Below the pieces are notes generated by a model. The model had not been told where the DNA came from. It did not search any database and saw nothing but the letters and a program-made list of their open reading frames with translations. 64,000 bases of DNA, taken from positions 1,736,001-1,800,000 of the forward strand of contig NZ_CP114778.1 of assembly GCF_027359395.1 (NCBI RefSeq). The letters are read 5' to 3'. The stretch is from Prochlorococcus marinus str. MIT 1013 (GTDB taxonomy: Bacteria; Cyanobacteriota; Cyanobacteriia; PCC-6307; Cyanobiaceae). The position numbers and the translations under genes were made by a program. Shown here one piece after another: positions 38,098 through 47,510 of the stretch (positions are counted from its first letter, which is position 1; every line of letters begins with the position of its first letter).

Positions 38098-39654
38098 TTA
38101 ATGTAAAAAGTGTCTTTTTCCAGTAAGAACCATTTTTATTCCCAATTCATTGCATGCGCTGATAGAATCTTTATCTCTAATACTTCCACCTGGCTGAATA
38201 ATTGAACTAATACCATAATCAGCTGCCATCTTTACAGTATCGTCGAATGGGAAAAAACCATCACTAGCCAACACAGCACCTTTTGATTTGCTCCCAGCTG
38301 CCTCTAATGCAAGTTTTGCTGAACCTATCCTATTCATTTGACCAGCTCCAATTCCTAGACTCTGCTTATTAGATGCAACAGCTATTGCATTTGATCGTAT
38401 ATGTTTTACGATTTTCCAAGCAAAAGATAAGTCAATCATTTCCTCTTCATTTGGGATTAGTTTGGTAACATTTTTCCATTCAGTTTGATCAAAATCCGGT
38501 TCATCTAAATCTTGAATTAATAAACCACCAAGTATGCTTCTGATATGATTGTTATCTGCTTTTTGAATAGACTCAGCTTTTAACTCTAATAGCCTTAGGT
38601 TTTTCTTTTTTGAAAGTATTTCTTTTGCATTACTATCAAAATAGGGAGCTACTATGCATTCGATAAATATATTTTCAAGTTCTTTTGCAGCAGCTTTATC
38701 CACGGGGCAATTGATAGCAATAATTCCACCAAAAGCACTAACTCGATCTCCATCTAATGCTCTTTTTAGAGCAGAACATGGCGAATCTCCAATTGCGACT
38801 CCACAAGGATTTGTGTGTTTAATAACTACCGCCGCTTTTTGATATGAAGCATCTTTAATAGTATTTTCATATCCAAATTCACGGAGCGTAGATAATGCAG
38901 CCTCCAGATCAAGAAGATTATTTGTACTTAATTCTTTTCCTTGCAATTGATTAGCTCCACTCCAACCTTTCTCAGGCTCTCCATACCATGAGGCCTTTTG
39001 GTGGGGATTTTCTCCATACCTAAGCTCTTGCTTTAAAGGCAAGCTTTGCAACCAATAAGCTTTTTGTGAGGGAATTTGCTTTGCAATCCATTTGCTTATT
39101 GTTAGGTCATAAATGGCTGTATGCTCAAAGGCTTTTAGAGAATAGCTTTTTCGTAATTCATTGGTGACTGTTTTTGATTTGTATGCATCAATTAAGTTTG
39201 AGTATTGACTTGGATTAGTGACTACAAGAACGTCTTCATGGTTCTTTGCCGCTGCTCGAATCATTGTTGGACCGCCAATATCAATATTCTCGATTGCCTC
39301 ATCCCATGAAACATTTTCTTTTGAAATTGTTTGTTCAAATGGATATAAGTTAACAACCACCAAATTAATTGGATTGATATTTTGTGCCTTCAAATCTTCC
39401 ATATGATTTTGTTTATCTCTTTTCGCCAATATTCCTCCATGAATTTTGGGATTAAGTGTTTTCACCCTTCCTTCAAGAATTTCTGGAAACCCTGTGTAAT
39501 CTGCTACTCGAGTGACAGGTAGATTTGCGCTCTCAATTAACTTTGCAGTTCCTCCACTTGAAATAATTCTGAAACCCAATTCATTTATTAATGCTTCAGC
39601 CAGAGGAATTAAGCCAGTTTTGTCTGAGACACTTAACAGTGCTATTGGTGACAT
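38098..39654 (-). CDS. purH: Bifunctional AICAR formyltransferase / IMP cyclohydrolase
   Basis: The last two steps of purine synthesis. The N-terminal MGS-like cyclohydrolase domain has [15 protein letters not shown], the [10 protein letters not shown] segment, [21 protein letters not shown] and NLYPFE. The C-terminal formyltransferase domain has [10 protein letters not shown], the [11 protein letters not shown] stretch, SAFGGIIA and the final [11 protein letters not shown]. Length 518 is normal. It is divergent from the esterase gene. Confidence 0.97.
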   Translation of the reverse strand: MSPIALLSVSDKTGLIPLAEALINELGFRIISSGGTAKLIESANLPVTRVADYTGFPEILEGRVKTLNPKIHGGILAKRDKQNHMEDLKAQNINPINLVVVNLYPFEQTISKENVSWDEAIENIDIGGPTMIRAAAKNHEDVLVVTNPSQYSNLIDAYKSKTVTNELRKSYSLKAFEHTAIYDLTISKWIAKQIPSQKAYWLQSLPLKQELRYGENPHQKASWYGEPEKGWSGANQLQGKELSTNNLLDLEAALSTLREFGYENTIKDASYQKAAVVIKHTNPCGVAIGDSPCSALKRALDGDRVSAFGGIIAINCPVDKAAAKELENIFIECIVAPYFDSNAKEILSKKKNLRLLELKAESIQKADNNHIRSILGGLLIQDLDEPDFDQTEWKNVTKLIPNEEEMIDLSFAWKIVKHIRSNAIAVASNKQSLGIGAGQMNRIGSAKLALEAAGSKSKGAVLASDGFFPFDDTVKMAADYGISSIIQPGGSIRDKDSISACNELGIKMVLTGKRHFLH

Positions 39655-39718
39655 TTTTATTCTTTGAAATCGATTCTTTTCGATAACCTACGCATCAAAG
39701 AGCCATATTGCATTCAAG

Positions 39719-40324
39719 ATGACTGAACTAATCTGCTTAAATTCTGAATCCGCAACAAATAGATTGGTTTTACTTCACGGTTGGGGAGCTGATGCACATG
39801 ATCTTGTACCTATTGGAAAATTATTAACTGAAGGATTAAAAAATCGTTTTGAAATTGTTTCTTTCTCTGCTCCTAATATTCATCCAAGCGGATTAGGTAG
39901 GCAATGGTACCCCTTGTACCCTCATGAGTGGGAACAGGTTCCAAATGCAGTATTAGACCTTGAAAGGAGCTTAAATAGCCTTTGCTTTAAACGCATCCCT
40001 TTAAATAAAACATTGCTCTTGGGCTTTTCTCAAGGAGGTGCAATGGCTTTAGAGCTTGCAAAAAGAAATAGATTTGATGGGGTTTTTGCACTTAGCTCTT
40101 ATCCACATCCGGATTGGGAACCTTCAAAAAATATGCCACCAATTTTTCTTTGTCATGGAAATATGGATCAAGTAGTCCCTAAAGCTGCTTCTCAGAAAAG
40201 CTTTGATATTTTGTTAAAACATGAAGTTAAGTCAGAGTTGTATTTCTTTGATGGAGGCCATGAAATAACTAATGATCTAATTGAACATTGCCGAGAAAAA
40301 ATTAAACAAGAATTTCTGGATTAA
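39719..40324 (+). CDS. Carboxylesterase/phospholipase-type alpha/beta hydrolase
   Basis: A 201-residue hydrolase of the acyl-protein thioesterase/carboxylesterase group (YpfH/EstB-like). The oxyanion region is LLHGWGADAHDL. The triad is Ser104 in GFSQGGAM, Asp150 in HGNMDQVVP and His181 in DGGHEI. The natural substrate is unknown. The stop overlaps the convergent DUF3155 gene by 4 bp. Confidence 0.88.
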   Translation: MTELICLNSESATNRLVLLHGWGADAHDLVPIGKLLTEGLKNRFEIVSFSAPNIHPSGLGRQWYPLYPHEWEQVPNAVLDLERSLNSLCFKRIPLNKTLLLGFSQGGAMALELAKRNRFDGVFALSSYPHPDWEPSKNMPPIFLCHGNMDQVVPKAASQKSFDILLKHEVKSELYFFDGGHEITNDLIEHCREKIKQEFLD

Positions 40325-40689
40325 ACAAAAGCGTATTCATACTCTTCGATTTCTTCCCAGTCGTCTGCTGTAAGTTCTAAGCCTGCAAAAATTTTGTCCT
40401 CACCTAGAAATTCAACAATCACTCTTAAAGAGGGAAAAAGAAAGTGATTTTCCTCAGCATATTGAGCACTAAACAAACCTTTCTCTCCCCAGAAGAAGCG
40501 ATCAGTCGTGTGTTCATTGCGACGTACATTTAATATTGCCGGCGCATACAGTCCTTCTTCGGCAATAAAACGCCTAGCAGCAGTTACAGGCTTATGTTGC
40601 CCTGTTCCTAAATGAAAAATAGGAACATGTGACATTACACGCTGACCTGCGAGCCTTCGCCTGCTAATTCTTTTGCGCTTCTTAGACAT
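40321..40689 (-). CDS. DUF3155 family protein
   Basis: A 122-residue cyanobacterial protein. The strongly basic N-terminus (MSKKRKRISRRRLAGQRVMS) suggests nucleic-acid or ribosome contact. A conserved middle (PVTAARRFIAEEGLYAPAIL) and an acidic C-terminus (DDWEEIEEYEYAFV) follow. Function is unknown; family assignment is by pattern. It overlaps the convergent esterase by 4 bp. Confidence 0.78.
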   Translation of the reverse strand: MSKKRKRISRRRLAGQRVMSHVPIFHLGTGQHKPVTAARRFIAEEGLYAPAILNVRRNEHTTDRFFWGEKGLFSAQYAEENHFLFPSLRVIVEFLGEDKIFAGLELTADDWEEIEEYEYAFV

Positions 40690-41001
40690 GAAAAAAAACT
40701 ACCTTTTTTGGGTGGGAGAGATTTAGAGGTTTTGTTATTCGCTCTGGCTGAAGCTAGAGTTTTTTGAAGAAAAAAATAAGGTTGAAACTGAGGTGGAAAG
40801 TTTTTCTTAAATAATTAAAAAGTTGGCTACAGAGTTACCCATCAATCTCTGCCCTAGCATCAAAGTCATTGAAATGCTCACTTTTTAATTAAATTTGAGA
40901 TAACCTCCTATCAAGATCTAAATTCTTTATTAACATCTTAATACTTTTTTCAAATTTATCAAGTTTTTGAATACTTCGTTTTCCTTGTCTAAGATAGCTT
41001 A
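40690..41001. other. DUF3155-histidine kinase intergenic region
   Basis: A 312-bp interval between divergent genes with no credible coding frame. It carries a plus-strand terminator-like hairpin at 40742-40765 without an obvious upstream gene, then an AT-rich stretch that should hold the kinase promoter. Confidence 0.65.
40742..40765 (+). terminator. Orphan terminator-like hairpin
   Basis: CTCTGGC-TGAA-GCTAGAG forms a 7-bp stem (one G-U) with a tetraloop and is followed by six T residues on the plus strand. The nearest plus-strand gene ends 417 nt upstream, beyond the antisense DUF3155 gene. It may end a transcript antisense to DUF3155 or a small RNA. Confidence 0.55.
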
Positions 41002-42126
41002 ATGAGTTCAATGCAGTATTCAGAACGGTTTTTAAATTTTGTTCAACAGCAGTTGATGAGCTTTCAAGCTAATCAAGAACTGGAGCATGTTGTTGTTTAC
41101 GTGGCGAGATCTGGAGACAGTGGATCTCCAAGCTTGGAGGTCGTTGGTCAGTGGCCTAAGTCAGAGAAAGTATTACAGCCTGTAGAAACTGATACTGCTC
41201 TTCGCACGCCATCTTCGAATAGAAGATGGTATCCATTGCAAGAAGGATCAATATTGTTGGGAGTTATTCGTGCAGAGAGAATTGCTTCTGAAGAAGAAGA
41301 ATGGTCGGAGTCTCTTGACCAACGTCTGCAATCGATTTCAATTTTACTGGCTAACTCTCTTGCTTCTGAACTTGATAGAAAAAGGTTGTTAGAACAATTA
41401 GATGATCAAAAGGAGCAAATATCTCTAATGGTTCATCAACTAAGAAATCCATTGGCTGCTCTTGGTACTTACGCAAAACTTCTTTTGAAAAAAATAGGAC
41501 CTGAAAGTGAACATAAGAATCTTGTAAAAGGACTTATGACTGAACAAGCACAAGTCAATAAATATCTCTATGCACTTGATCAACTTAGTCAAGTGAAATT
41601 ACCGCAAGCTGATGATGGATCAAACAGATTGCTCTTGCCTCCGCTGTTGCCTACTGAGACTTCTATCAGTGTGAAAAGTTTAATAGAACCATTAATTGAG
41701 AGAGCTAAAGCTCGAGCTAATTTGCAAGGAAGAAAATGGTTCGGTCCTTCAAAATGGCCAAAATGGATGGAATCAAGATCAATTTCAGAAGGTGTTATTG
41801 CTGAAATAGTTGCAAATCTTTTGGAAAATGCATTTAGGTATAGTCCTCCTCAATCTTCTATTGGTATAGAAGTAATTGAAGAGGGCATATGTATTTGGGA
41901 TGAAGGCATCCCTATCAAGCAGGAAGAAAGAGAAATGATTTTTGAGAAAGGGTTTAGAGGCGAAAGTGGTTCAAAAATGTCTGGGAGTGGAATAGGTCTG
42001 GCTCTCGCTAGAGATTTAGCTAGACAACTAGGTGGAGATTTAAAGTTATTTGTGAATCCGAGCCAATTTAAAAATTCTTTGCCTGAATCAGGGAATGCTT
42101 TTGTTTTTACTTTGGAACCAAAATGA
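41002..42126 (+). CDS. Two-component sensor histidine kinase
   Basis: A 374-residue soluble kinase with no membrane segment. The N-terminal 120 residues look like a GAF-type sensor domain. The H-box LMVHQLRNPLAALGTYAKLL carries the phospho-acceptor His145. The catalytic domain has the N-box NLLENAFRYSPP, the G1 region ICIWDEGIPI, the FEKGFRGESGSKMSGSGIGL stretch (F/G2) and a final HATPase strand. The cognate regulator is not adjacent. The signal is unknown. The 3' end overlaps convergent cobS by 20 bp. Confidence 0.9.
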   Translation: MSSMQYSERFLNFVQQQLMSFQANQELEHVVVYVARSGDSGSPSLEVVGQWPKSEKVLQPVETDTALRTPSSNRRWYPLQEGSILLGVIRAERIASEEEEWSESLDQRLQSISILLANSLASELDRKRLLEQLDDQKEQISLMVHQLRNPLAALGTYAKLLLKKIGPESEHKNLVKGLMTEQAQVNKYLYALDQLSQVKLPQADDGSNRLLLPPLLPTETSISVKSLIEPLIERAKARANLQGRKWFGPSKWPKWMESRSISEGVIAEIVANLLENAFRYSPPQSSIGIEVIEEGICIWDEGIPIKQEEREMIFEKGFRGESGSKMSGSGIGLALARDLARQLGGDLKLFVNPSQFKNSLPESGNAFVFTLEPK

Positions 42127-42832
42127 TACTTAATAATACTAAGTTAGTTGTTTCTGTTATTACTAGACCTGCTCCATAAGTATCTCCATTATGTCCTTCT
42201 AAAGATTTATTTATAAAGTGTGGGATTAATATAGAAGTTATTAATCCCGACAATATGCAATAAGTTAATAATAATATATTAGAAGATATATTGAGATTAG
42301 TTGAAAATAGAAAAACTATTATGCTTGAAAAAATTATTATCAATGAAGGTCTTATTTCTTTATTTATCCCTTTCCAGCTTTGATGATGAAAGGAAATGGA
42401 TTCTTTCTTGAAAATGTAATCATAATTTTCAATTGCAAAAATTTGTGAGAGTCTTCCCCAAAAGGCAGCTAAAGGGAAGGCGAAGGGTGCATAAAAACCA
42501 AGTTTGATTATTGCTGCTATTTGAAGCATCAAAATGATTGCTAAACTTTGCAAACCTATTGCACCAACTCTGCTATCTTTCATCGCCTCAATTCGCTTTA
42601 ATGGACCAGCACCAATCCCATCTGCAGTATCAATTAAACCGTCAATATGAAGTCCACCAGTTATAACAATGTTAATTGCAATAGATATTAAGGCGATAGA
42701 AATATTTGGCCAATTAAAGTAATTAAGTAAAAGCCAAAAAAATGATTGTAAAAACCCAATTAAAATCCCTATTAAAGGAGCAAACCGAGCAATTCTGTTG
42801 AATCTAGGTTTGATTATTGGCCATTGAGGCAA
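42107..42832 (-). CDS. cobS: Adenosylcobinamide-GDP ribazoletransferase, start unresolved
   Basis: Integral-membrane enzyme joining the lower ligand to the corrinoid in (pseudo)cobalamin synthesis. GGLHIDGLIDTADGIGAG and the RIEAMKDSRVGAIGLQSL stretch are the family signature; about six TM segments. The TTG at 42832 gives 241 residues. The frame is open further upstream and encodes KNWLSDLAGAWVFYTILPQW, which looks like the genuine N-terminus. No ATG, GTG or TTG is available there; ATT codons sit near a GAGG motif. It overlaps the histidine-kinase gene by 20 bp. Confidence 0.9.
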   Translation of the reverse strand: MPQWPIIKPRFNRIARFAPLIGILIGFLQSFFWLLLNYFNWPNISIALISIAINIVITGGLHIDGLIDTADGIGAGPLKRIEAMKDSRVGAIGLQSLAIILMLQIAAIIKLGFYAPFAFPLAAFWGRLSQIFAIENYDYIFKKESISFHHQSWKGINKEIRPSLIIIFSSIIVFLFSTNLNISSNILLLTYCILSGLITSILIPHFINKSLEGHNGDTYGAGLVITETTNLVLLSIILVPK

Positions 42833-42906
42833 AATTGTGTAAAAAACCCAGGCACCTGCAAGGTCACTTAGCCAGTTTTTGAAAATCAGAATTACAACCT
42901 CAACTG

Positions 42907-42954
42907 TTTCTAAAGTCTCAAAATAGTTATATAACTATTTTGAGACTTTAGAAA
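42907..42954. repeat. Perfect 48-nt palindrome between cobS and tgt
   Basis: The arms 42907-42930 and 42931-42954 are exact reverse complements (24 bp each, no spacer; centre AGTTATATAACT). The symmetry breaks at the next base on each side. It ends 12 nt before the tgt start codon and lies just upstream of the extended cobS frame. No T run follows on either strand, so it is not an ordinary terminator. Confidence 0.95.
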
Positions 42955-42966
42955 AATTAGGAATAA

Positions 42967-44097
42967 TTGAAAAAGCTCTTCTTTGATTTTCAAATAAAAA
43001 AGAGATGCAATTCGACATTAGCTCGAGTCTGTTCTTTTAAAACGCCAAATGGAATAGTAAATACTCCTCGATTTATGCCAGTTGGGACTCTAGGAACAGT
43101 TAAAGGTATTACATCTAAGCAGCTTGAGAAAACAGGAGCAGAAATGATTCTTGCAAATACTTTTCATCTTCATCTGCAACCTGGAGAAAAGATTGTTCAA
43201 GAGGCAGGGGGACTACATAAATTTATGAGCTGGAATAAGCCTATACTCACTGACTCAGGTGGTTTTCAAGTATTTAGTTTGGCAAAATTAAATAAAATTG
43301 ATGATGCAGGAGTTTCTTTTCAAAGTCCAAGAGATGGTAAACATATTTTCTTGACTCCTGAAAAAGCTATTCAAATTCAAATGGCTTTAGGTTCTGATAT
43401 AGCAATGGCTTTTGATCAATGCCCCTCTTATCCAGCGAGTGAATCAGACGTTGAGGATGCTTGTAATAGGACACATCATTGGCTAGAGAGATGTCTTAAT
43501 GTTCACAAAAAAGATGATCAAGCAGTTTTTGGAATAGTTCAAGGTGGGTGTTTCCCTCATTTGAGGAAATTTAGTGCAAAAATTGTCTCAGGATTCGATT
43601 TACCTGGGATTGCTATTGGAGGTGTAAGTGTAGGTGAACCCATACATCAAATTCACAAAATTGTAAGAGAAACCTGTCCTCTACTACCTCAAGATCGACC
43701 TAGATACTTAATGGGAATTGGAACTTTAAGAGAAATGGCCATAGCAGTAGCAAATGGAATAGATCTGTTTGATTGTGTGATCCCTACGCGCTTGGGAAGG
43801 CATGGGAGCGCATTAGTTAATGGTGAGACATGGAATTTAAGGAATGCACGTTTTAAAGACGATTACAGACCATTAGATTCGTCTTGCACGTGTGAAGCTT
43901 GTACCGGATATACAAGAGCATATATTCATCATTTAATTCGCAACAAAGAACTACTTGGTCTTACACTTTTGAGTTTGCATAATCTCACGCATTTGATCCG
44001 TTTTACAGGTGCCATGAGGCAAGCAATTATTGAAGGTTGTTTTTCAGAGGATTTCGCTCCGTGGCAGACTGACTCTAAAGCGCGTCATACGTGGTAG
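42967..44097 (+). CDS. tgt: Queuine tRNA-guanine transglycosylase
   Basis: Swaps guanine-34 for the queuine precursor in GUN-anticodon tRNAs. [16 protein letters not shown], the [12 protein letters not shown] active-site stretch, the nucleophile Asp in [15 protein letters not shown] and zinc ligands [16 protein letters not shown] are intact. Length 376 is normal. The start is a TTG at 42967 with AGGA at 42959-42962. The leader is dominated by the 48-nt palindrome. psbK follows after 34 bp. Confidence 0.96.
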   Translation: MKKLFFDFQIKKRCNSTLARVCSFKTPNGIVNTPRFMPVGTLGTVKGITSKQLEKTGAEMILANTFHLHLQPGEKIVQEAGGLHKFMSWNKPILTDSGGFQVFSLAKLNKIDDAGVSFQSPRDGKHIFLTPEKAIQIQMALGSDIAMAFDQCPSYPASESDVEDACNRTHHWLERCLNVHKKDDQAVFGIVQGGCFPHLRKFSAKIVSGFDLPGIAIGGVSVGEPIHQIHKIVRETCPLLPQDRPRYLMGIGTLREMAIAVANGIDLFDCVIPTRLGRHGSALVNGETWNLRNARFKDDYRPLDSSCTCEACTGYTRAYIHHLIRNKELLGLTLLSLHNLTHLIRFTGAMRQAIIEGCFSEDFAPWQTDSKARHTW

Positions 44098-44131
44098 CGT
44101 GCGTGCTTAATATGTCCATTATTTCTTAGGG

Positions 44132-44275
44132 ATGGCACTGATTAATCTTGACTTGCTTGCTGAACTTCCAGTTGCTTACCAGGCTTTTGCACCAACAGTG
44201 GATGTACTTCCGCTTATACCTCTTTTCTTCTTTCTGCTTGTTTTTGTTTGGCAAGCGGCAGTTGGCTTTCGTTAA
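44132..44275 (+). CDS. psbK: Photosystem II protein PsbK
   Basis: A 47-residue PSII core subunit: a short cleavable leader ([20 protein letters not shown]), then the mature single-TM form with [20 protein letters not shown] and the conserved QAAVGFR end. ATG at 44132, TAA at 44273. It is 34 bp downstream of tgt and may share its transcript. Confidence 0.97.
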   Translation: MALINLDLLAELPVAYQAFAPTVDVLPLIPLFFFLLVFVWQAAVGFR

Positions 44276-44406
44276 AAGCGAAGTTTTTCTTCAAGATTTT
44301 TAAAAAATTAAGCAATCGATTAGAGGTTCTTAACAAAATAAAATTTTTGCTCGAAGTAAAAACCCGGGCAGAATTTGTTTTTTTTTGAGTTAGGTAATAG
44401 TTTTAT

Positions 44407-45429
44407 CTAAATCCCTTTGCTCAGCAAAATATCTTCACTTGGCATTGATACTGCCTTTTCAATTAAATCAGCCAGATGAAGTGCTCTAGATGCTTGAAGC
44501 CCTCCAACCGCAGGCTTCTCCTTGCCTCTGACGCATTGCAGGAAATGCTCCAGTTCTGCATACAATGGTTCAATCGATGTTGTACTTACTTCTTCAATAA
44601 AACCGTCATTTCTATAAAGTAATTCTCCATGATCAGCTGAATACCATTCATGAGCCTTTCTATGAATGTGAATATTGTGATTTAGGAAATCTGTTTCTAT
44701 GAGACTTTGCTTGCAATGAGCGCTTAAGCTTCTGATTTTTTTGTGACTCATTTTGCTTGCAGTCAGACTTGCAACTACCCCGTTTTGAAACCCTAGTGTT
44801 GCATTAACGTAATCCATCGGTCCATCTCCACTGCATCCACCAACAGCAGCAAGCCTTATCACTTTTGAATTTGCAAGTTCAATAACTAAATCAATATCGT
44901 GAATCATTAAGTCCAATACGACTGAAACATCATTAGCTCTCTCAGGATGTGGGCTGTGCCTTCTTGCTTCAAGAACTACAACCTCTTCATTCGCAACTAC
45001 TTTTGTTAATTCCCTAAAAGCTGGATTAAATCTTTCTATATGGCCAACTTGTAATAATTTTTTTGCATTATTGGAGGCATTAATCAACGATGATGCTTCT
45101 TCTTTATTTGCTGCTATTGGCTTTTCAATTAAAACATGTTTACCTGAGTTTAAGCATTCTAGACCTACTTCATGGTGATATAACGTGGGTACAGCAACAC
45201 ATACAGCTTCTACTTGAAGTAATAAATCCTTGTAATTTCTATACCAATTACAATTGAATTGATCCATAGCCAACTTTCCTCGTTCTTCATCTAAATCTGC
45301 AACACCTACTAGCTCAGCATCTTTGAGAAGACTGAGAACTCTGGCATGGTGCCACCCCATATTTCCAATCCCTATTACCCCAACTTTTACAGGAATAATA
45401 TTTTTGTTGATCTTGGAGATAGTATTCAT
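44407..45429 (-). CDS. Gfo/Idh/MocA family oxidoreductase
   Basis: A 340-residue NAD(P)-dependent sugar-type dehydrogenase. The Rossmann motif GVIGIGNMGWHHARVL is at 17-32, the catalytic EKP at 102-104, and the C-terminal substrate domain includes VVLDLMIHDIDLVIEL. Many members act on UDP-sugars, myo-inositol or biliverdin; the substrate here is unknown. It lies 37 bp after the CBS/CorC protein gene on the same strand. Confidence 0.88.
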   Translation of the reverse strand: MNTISKINKNIIPVKVGVIGIGNMGWHHARVLSLLKDAELVGVADLDEERGKLAMDQFNCNWYRNYKDLLLQVEAVCVAVPTLYHHEVGLECLNSGKHVLIEKPIAANKEEASSLINASNNAKKLLQVGHIERFNPAFRELTKVVANEEVVVLEARRHSPHPERANDVSVVLDLMIHDIDLVIELANSKVIRLAAVGGCSGDGPMDYVNATLGFQNGVVASLTASKMSHKKIRSLSAHCKQSLIETDFLNHNIHIHRKAHEWYSADHGELLYRNDGFIEEVSTTSIEPLYAELEHFLQCVRGKEKPAVGGLQASRALHLADLIEKAVSMPSEDILLSKGI

Positions 45430-45466
45430 GTTTACTTTTTTATTAATTAATAGTCTTTTTTATCAA

Positions 45467-46735
45467 TTATTTAGGAAGGGTTATTTTTACTTTGTTAATT
45501 CTTGGACCTTTCATAGAGGTAATTTCAAATACAATTTCATTATGAATGAATGTTTCTCCTGAATTGGGAATTTCTTGGAGTTTTTCTAAAACAAATCCAG
45601 CAAGAGTGTAATGATCATCTGCTTCTGGTAATTCTAGTTTAAGCTCTCTATTTAGTTCTATTACTTCTATTTCCCCAGAAGTAATCCATATTTTTTTTAA
45701 GTCATCAATAGGTCTAAGTTCAGCTTCTTTATTGTCAAATTGAATTTCATCACCAACAATCTCTCCTGTTAAGTCTGCTGATGTTATTAATCCTTCAGTT
45801 CCTCCATATTCATCAACAACTAAAAGTAATGGGTTTCCATTTTTTATGAGGGGTAGTAATTCGGCCAAAGTAGAAGTTTCTAAAACACGAACAACTGGAT
45901 CTATATAAGGCTCTAGAGATGTATTGGCTTGCATTTCCCCTTTGGCTATTGGATCAGCAAGTTGCCTTAAATCCAAAACTCCAAGAACATTATCCAGTGA
46001 ATCATCAATTACTAGGTATCTTGCATGACGAGTTTTATGCACTTCTTCCATCATTTGAGTGAAGGAAACATCTCTTGGCAGAGTAACCATCCCTGATCTG
46101 GGAACCATTACTTCTCTAACTTGTGTATCTCTTAAAGCAAAAACACCTTCAAGTATGTTTCTTTCATCAGGTTTTAATCCTGTTACTCCACCTGTTTCAA
46201 TTAATTTTTCTAATTCTCCTGCAGAGAATGCAGCTGTCGTAAGACTTTCTGATTGAGAATTGAGTCCAAATAACCTAAGAATTAATAAAGCAAGTCCTTC
46301 TAGCAAAGAAAGGAATGGTGACATCCATTTTATTGCTGCTTCAATAAGGGGTGATAATCTTAAAGCTGAAGTCTCTGGTTGATTAAGAACAAGTGCTTTT
46401 GGAAGAAGACCAGATATTAGAGTTGCTAAAAGTACAACAGTAATAAAAAGTCCTAGATCTAAAAAATAGTTAATTGAAGCATTATTTCCCCACCATTGAC
46501 TTGCGAGATTTTTGCAGATCCAACCAATTGAAATTAAAGAAATAGTTATTCCTAACTCTGCTATTAAAAGAGTTCTTCTTAACCTTTTCTGTAGACGAAT
46601 TATTGAATTGGAGCCAGGTAGTCCCTCTTCTACCAACCTTTGAACTTTAGTTGAACGAAGTCGTAAAATAGCAAATTGACCTGCATTAAAAAATGCTGGT
46701 ACTACAAGCAATATAAAAAGAAGTAATAAACTCAT
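45467..46735 (-). CDS. CNNM/CorC-type membrane protein with CBS domains
   Basis: A 422-residue protein. DUF21 transmembrane domain (TM segments near 1-20, 55-75, 90-115, 130-160), then a CBS pair (REVMVPRSGMVTLPRDVSF, HARYLVIDDSLDNVLGVLDL, LLLVVDEYGGTEGLIT) and a C-terminal CorC_HlyC transporter-associated domain. The family is often labelled hemolysin, but better evidence supports divalent cation (Mg/Co) transport or its control. The substrate here is unproven. Confidence 0.88.
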   Translation of the reverse strand: MSLLLLFILLVVPAFFNAGQFAILRLRSTKVQRLVEEGLPGSNSIIRLQKRLRRTLLIAELGITISLISIGWICKNLASQWWGNNASINYFLDLGLFITVVLLATLISGLLPKALVLNQPETSALRLSPLIEAAIKWMSPFLSLLEGLALLILRLFGLNSQSESLTTAAFSAGELEKLIETGGVTGLKPDERNILEGVFALRDTQVREVMVPRSGMVTLPRDVSFTQMMEEVHKTRHARYLVIDDSLDNVLGVLDLRQLADPIAKGEMQANTSLEPYIDPVVRVLETSTLAELLPLIKNGNPLLLVVDEYGGTEGLITSADLTGEIVGDEIQFDNKEAELRPIDDLKKIWITSGEIEVIELNRELKLELPEADDHYTLAGFVLEKLQEIPNSGETFIHNEIVFEITSMKGPRINKVKITLPK

Positions 46736-46749
46736 TAATAATTTTTCTA

Positions 46750-46822
46750 TGGGGGTGGCGAGGATCGAACTCGCCTAAGGCGAATTATGAGTTCGCTGCA
46801 TTCACCAGATTGCTACACCCCC
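46750..46822 (-). tRNA. tRNA with CAU anticodon (elongator Met, or Ile with lysidine)
   Basis: On the minus strand GGGGGTG pairs with CACCCCC. The anticodon arm GCGAA-CTCATAA-TTCGC presents CAU; the T arm is GGCGAGTTCGATCCTCGCC. A G1-C72 pair and no GGG/CCC anticodon stem exclude the initiator. Elongator Met is the default reading; the stem resembles plastid-type tRNA-Ile(CAU), so the lysidine form remains possible. Confidence 0.9.
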
Positions 46823-46931
46823 AAAAAAGCAGAACTAAAACTTTTTTTGATAATAGTTAAATAGTTTGCCTAAAGTAAATATATATCTAATCCCACCAAG
46901 ATGTTTAATAATTAAACTTGCATATAAAGAT

Positions 46932-47510
46932 ATGACCCCATTGAATCCTTCGTCAGATGGAATAAAAGAAAATCTTTTAACTTTATTAGCTCAACAAGCT
47001 TATAGGTTTGGCGATTTTTCTTTGGCTTCCGGGAAAAAAAGTTCTCATTACGTCAATTGCAAGCCAGTCTCTCTCTCAGGTCCAGGACTCTTGTCGATAA
47101 GTTCACTATTCCTAAAACAATTAAACGAAAGTGATAGTGCTGTAGCTGGACTGACTTTGGGTGCTGACCCTCTAGTTAGTGGCGTTGTAATGTTGGCAGC
47201 TCAATCAGGTATTAATTTAAGCGGTTTAATAGTAAGGAAAGAAGCTAAAGGTCATGGAACTGGAGCATGGTTGGAAGGACCTTTGCCTCCAAAGGGCTCT
47301 GTGATTACTGTCCTGGAGGATGTTGTCACTACTGGTGGCTCTTCTCTAAAGGCTGTTGAAAAACTTAGAAATCAAGGGTATTTAGTTAATCAAGTATTAG
47401 CAATAGTAGATAGAGAAGAGGGAGGATTAGATGCAATGTCTAAAGCTGACTTAGATTTAAATAGTCTTTTCTTTTTAAGAGAGATTGTTGAGAGAGCTCA
47501 AAGCTTGTAA
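46932..47510 (+). CDS. pyrE: Orotate phosphoribosyltransferase
   Basis: Adds ribose-5-phosphate from PRPP to orotate in UMP synthesis. The PRPP motif [20 protein letters not shown] and [13 protein letters not shown] are clear. The frame is open from 46866, but the ATG at 46932 gives the usual N-terminus and 192 residues. The stop TAA shares its last A with the ATG of ygfZ (TAATG), so they are coupled. Confidence 0.95.
   Translation: MTPLNPSSDGIKENLLTLLAQQAYRFGDFSLASGKKSSHYVNCKPVSLSGPGLLSISSLFLKQLNESDSAVAGLTLGADPLVSGVVMLAAQSGINLSGLIVRKEAKGHGTGAWLEGPLPPKGSVITVLEDVVTTGGSSLKAVEKLRNQGYLVNQVLAIVDREEGGLDAMSKADLDLNSLFFLREIVERAQSL

Noticed and set aside
44276-44406. Possible terminator after psbK (AAGCGAAGTTTTTCTTC) and CCCGGG palindrome
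   Set aside because: The stem is only about 4 bp with a poor tail, and the 6-nt palindrome cannot form a hairpin with a loop; too weak to call.
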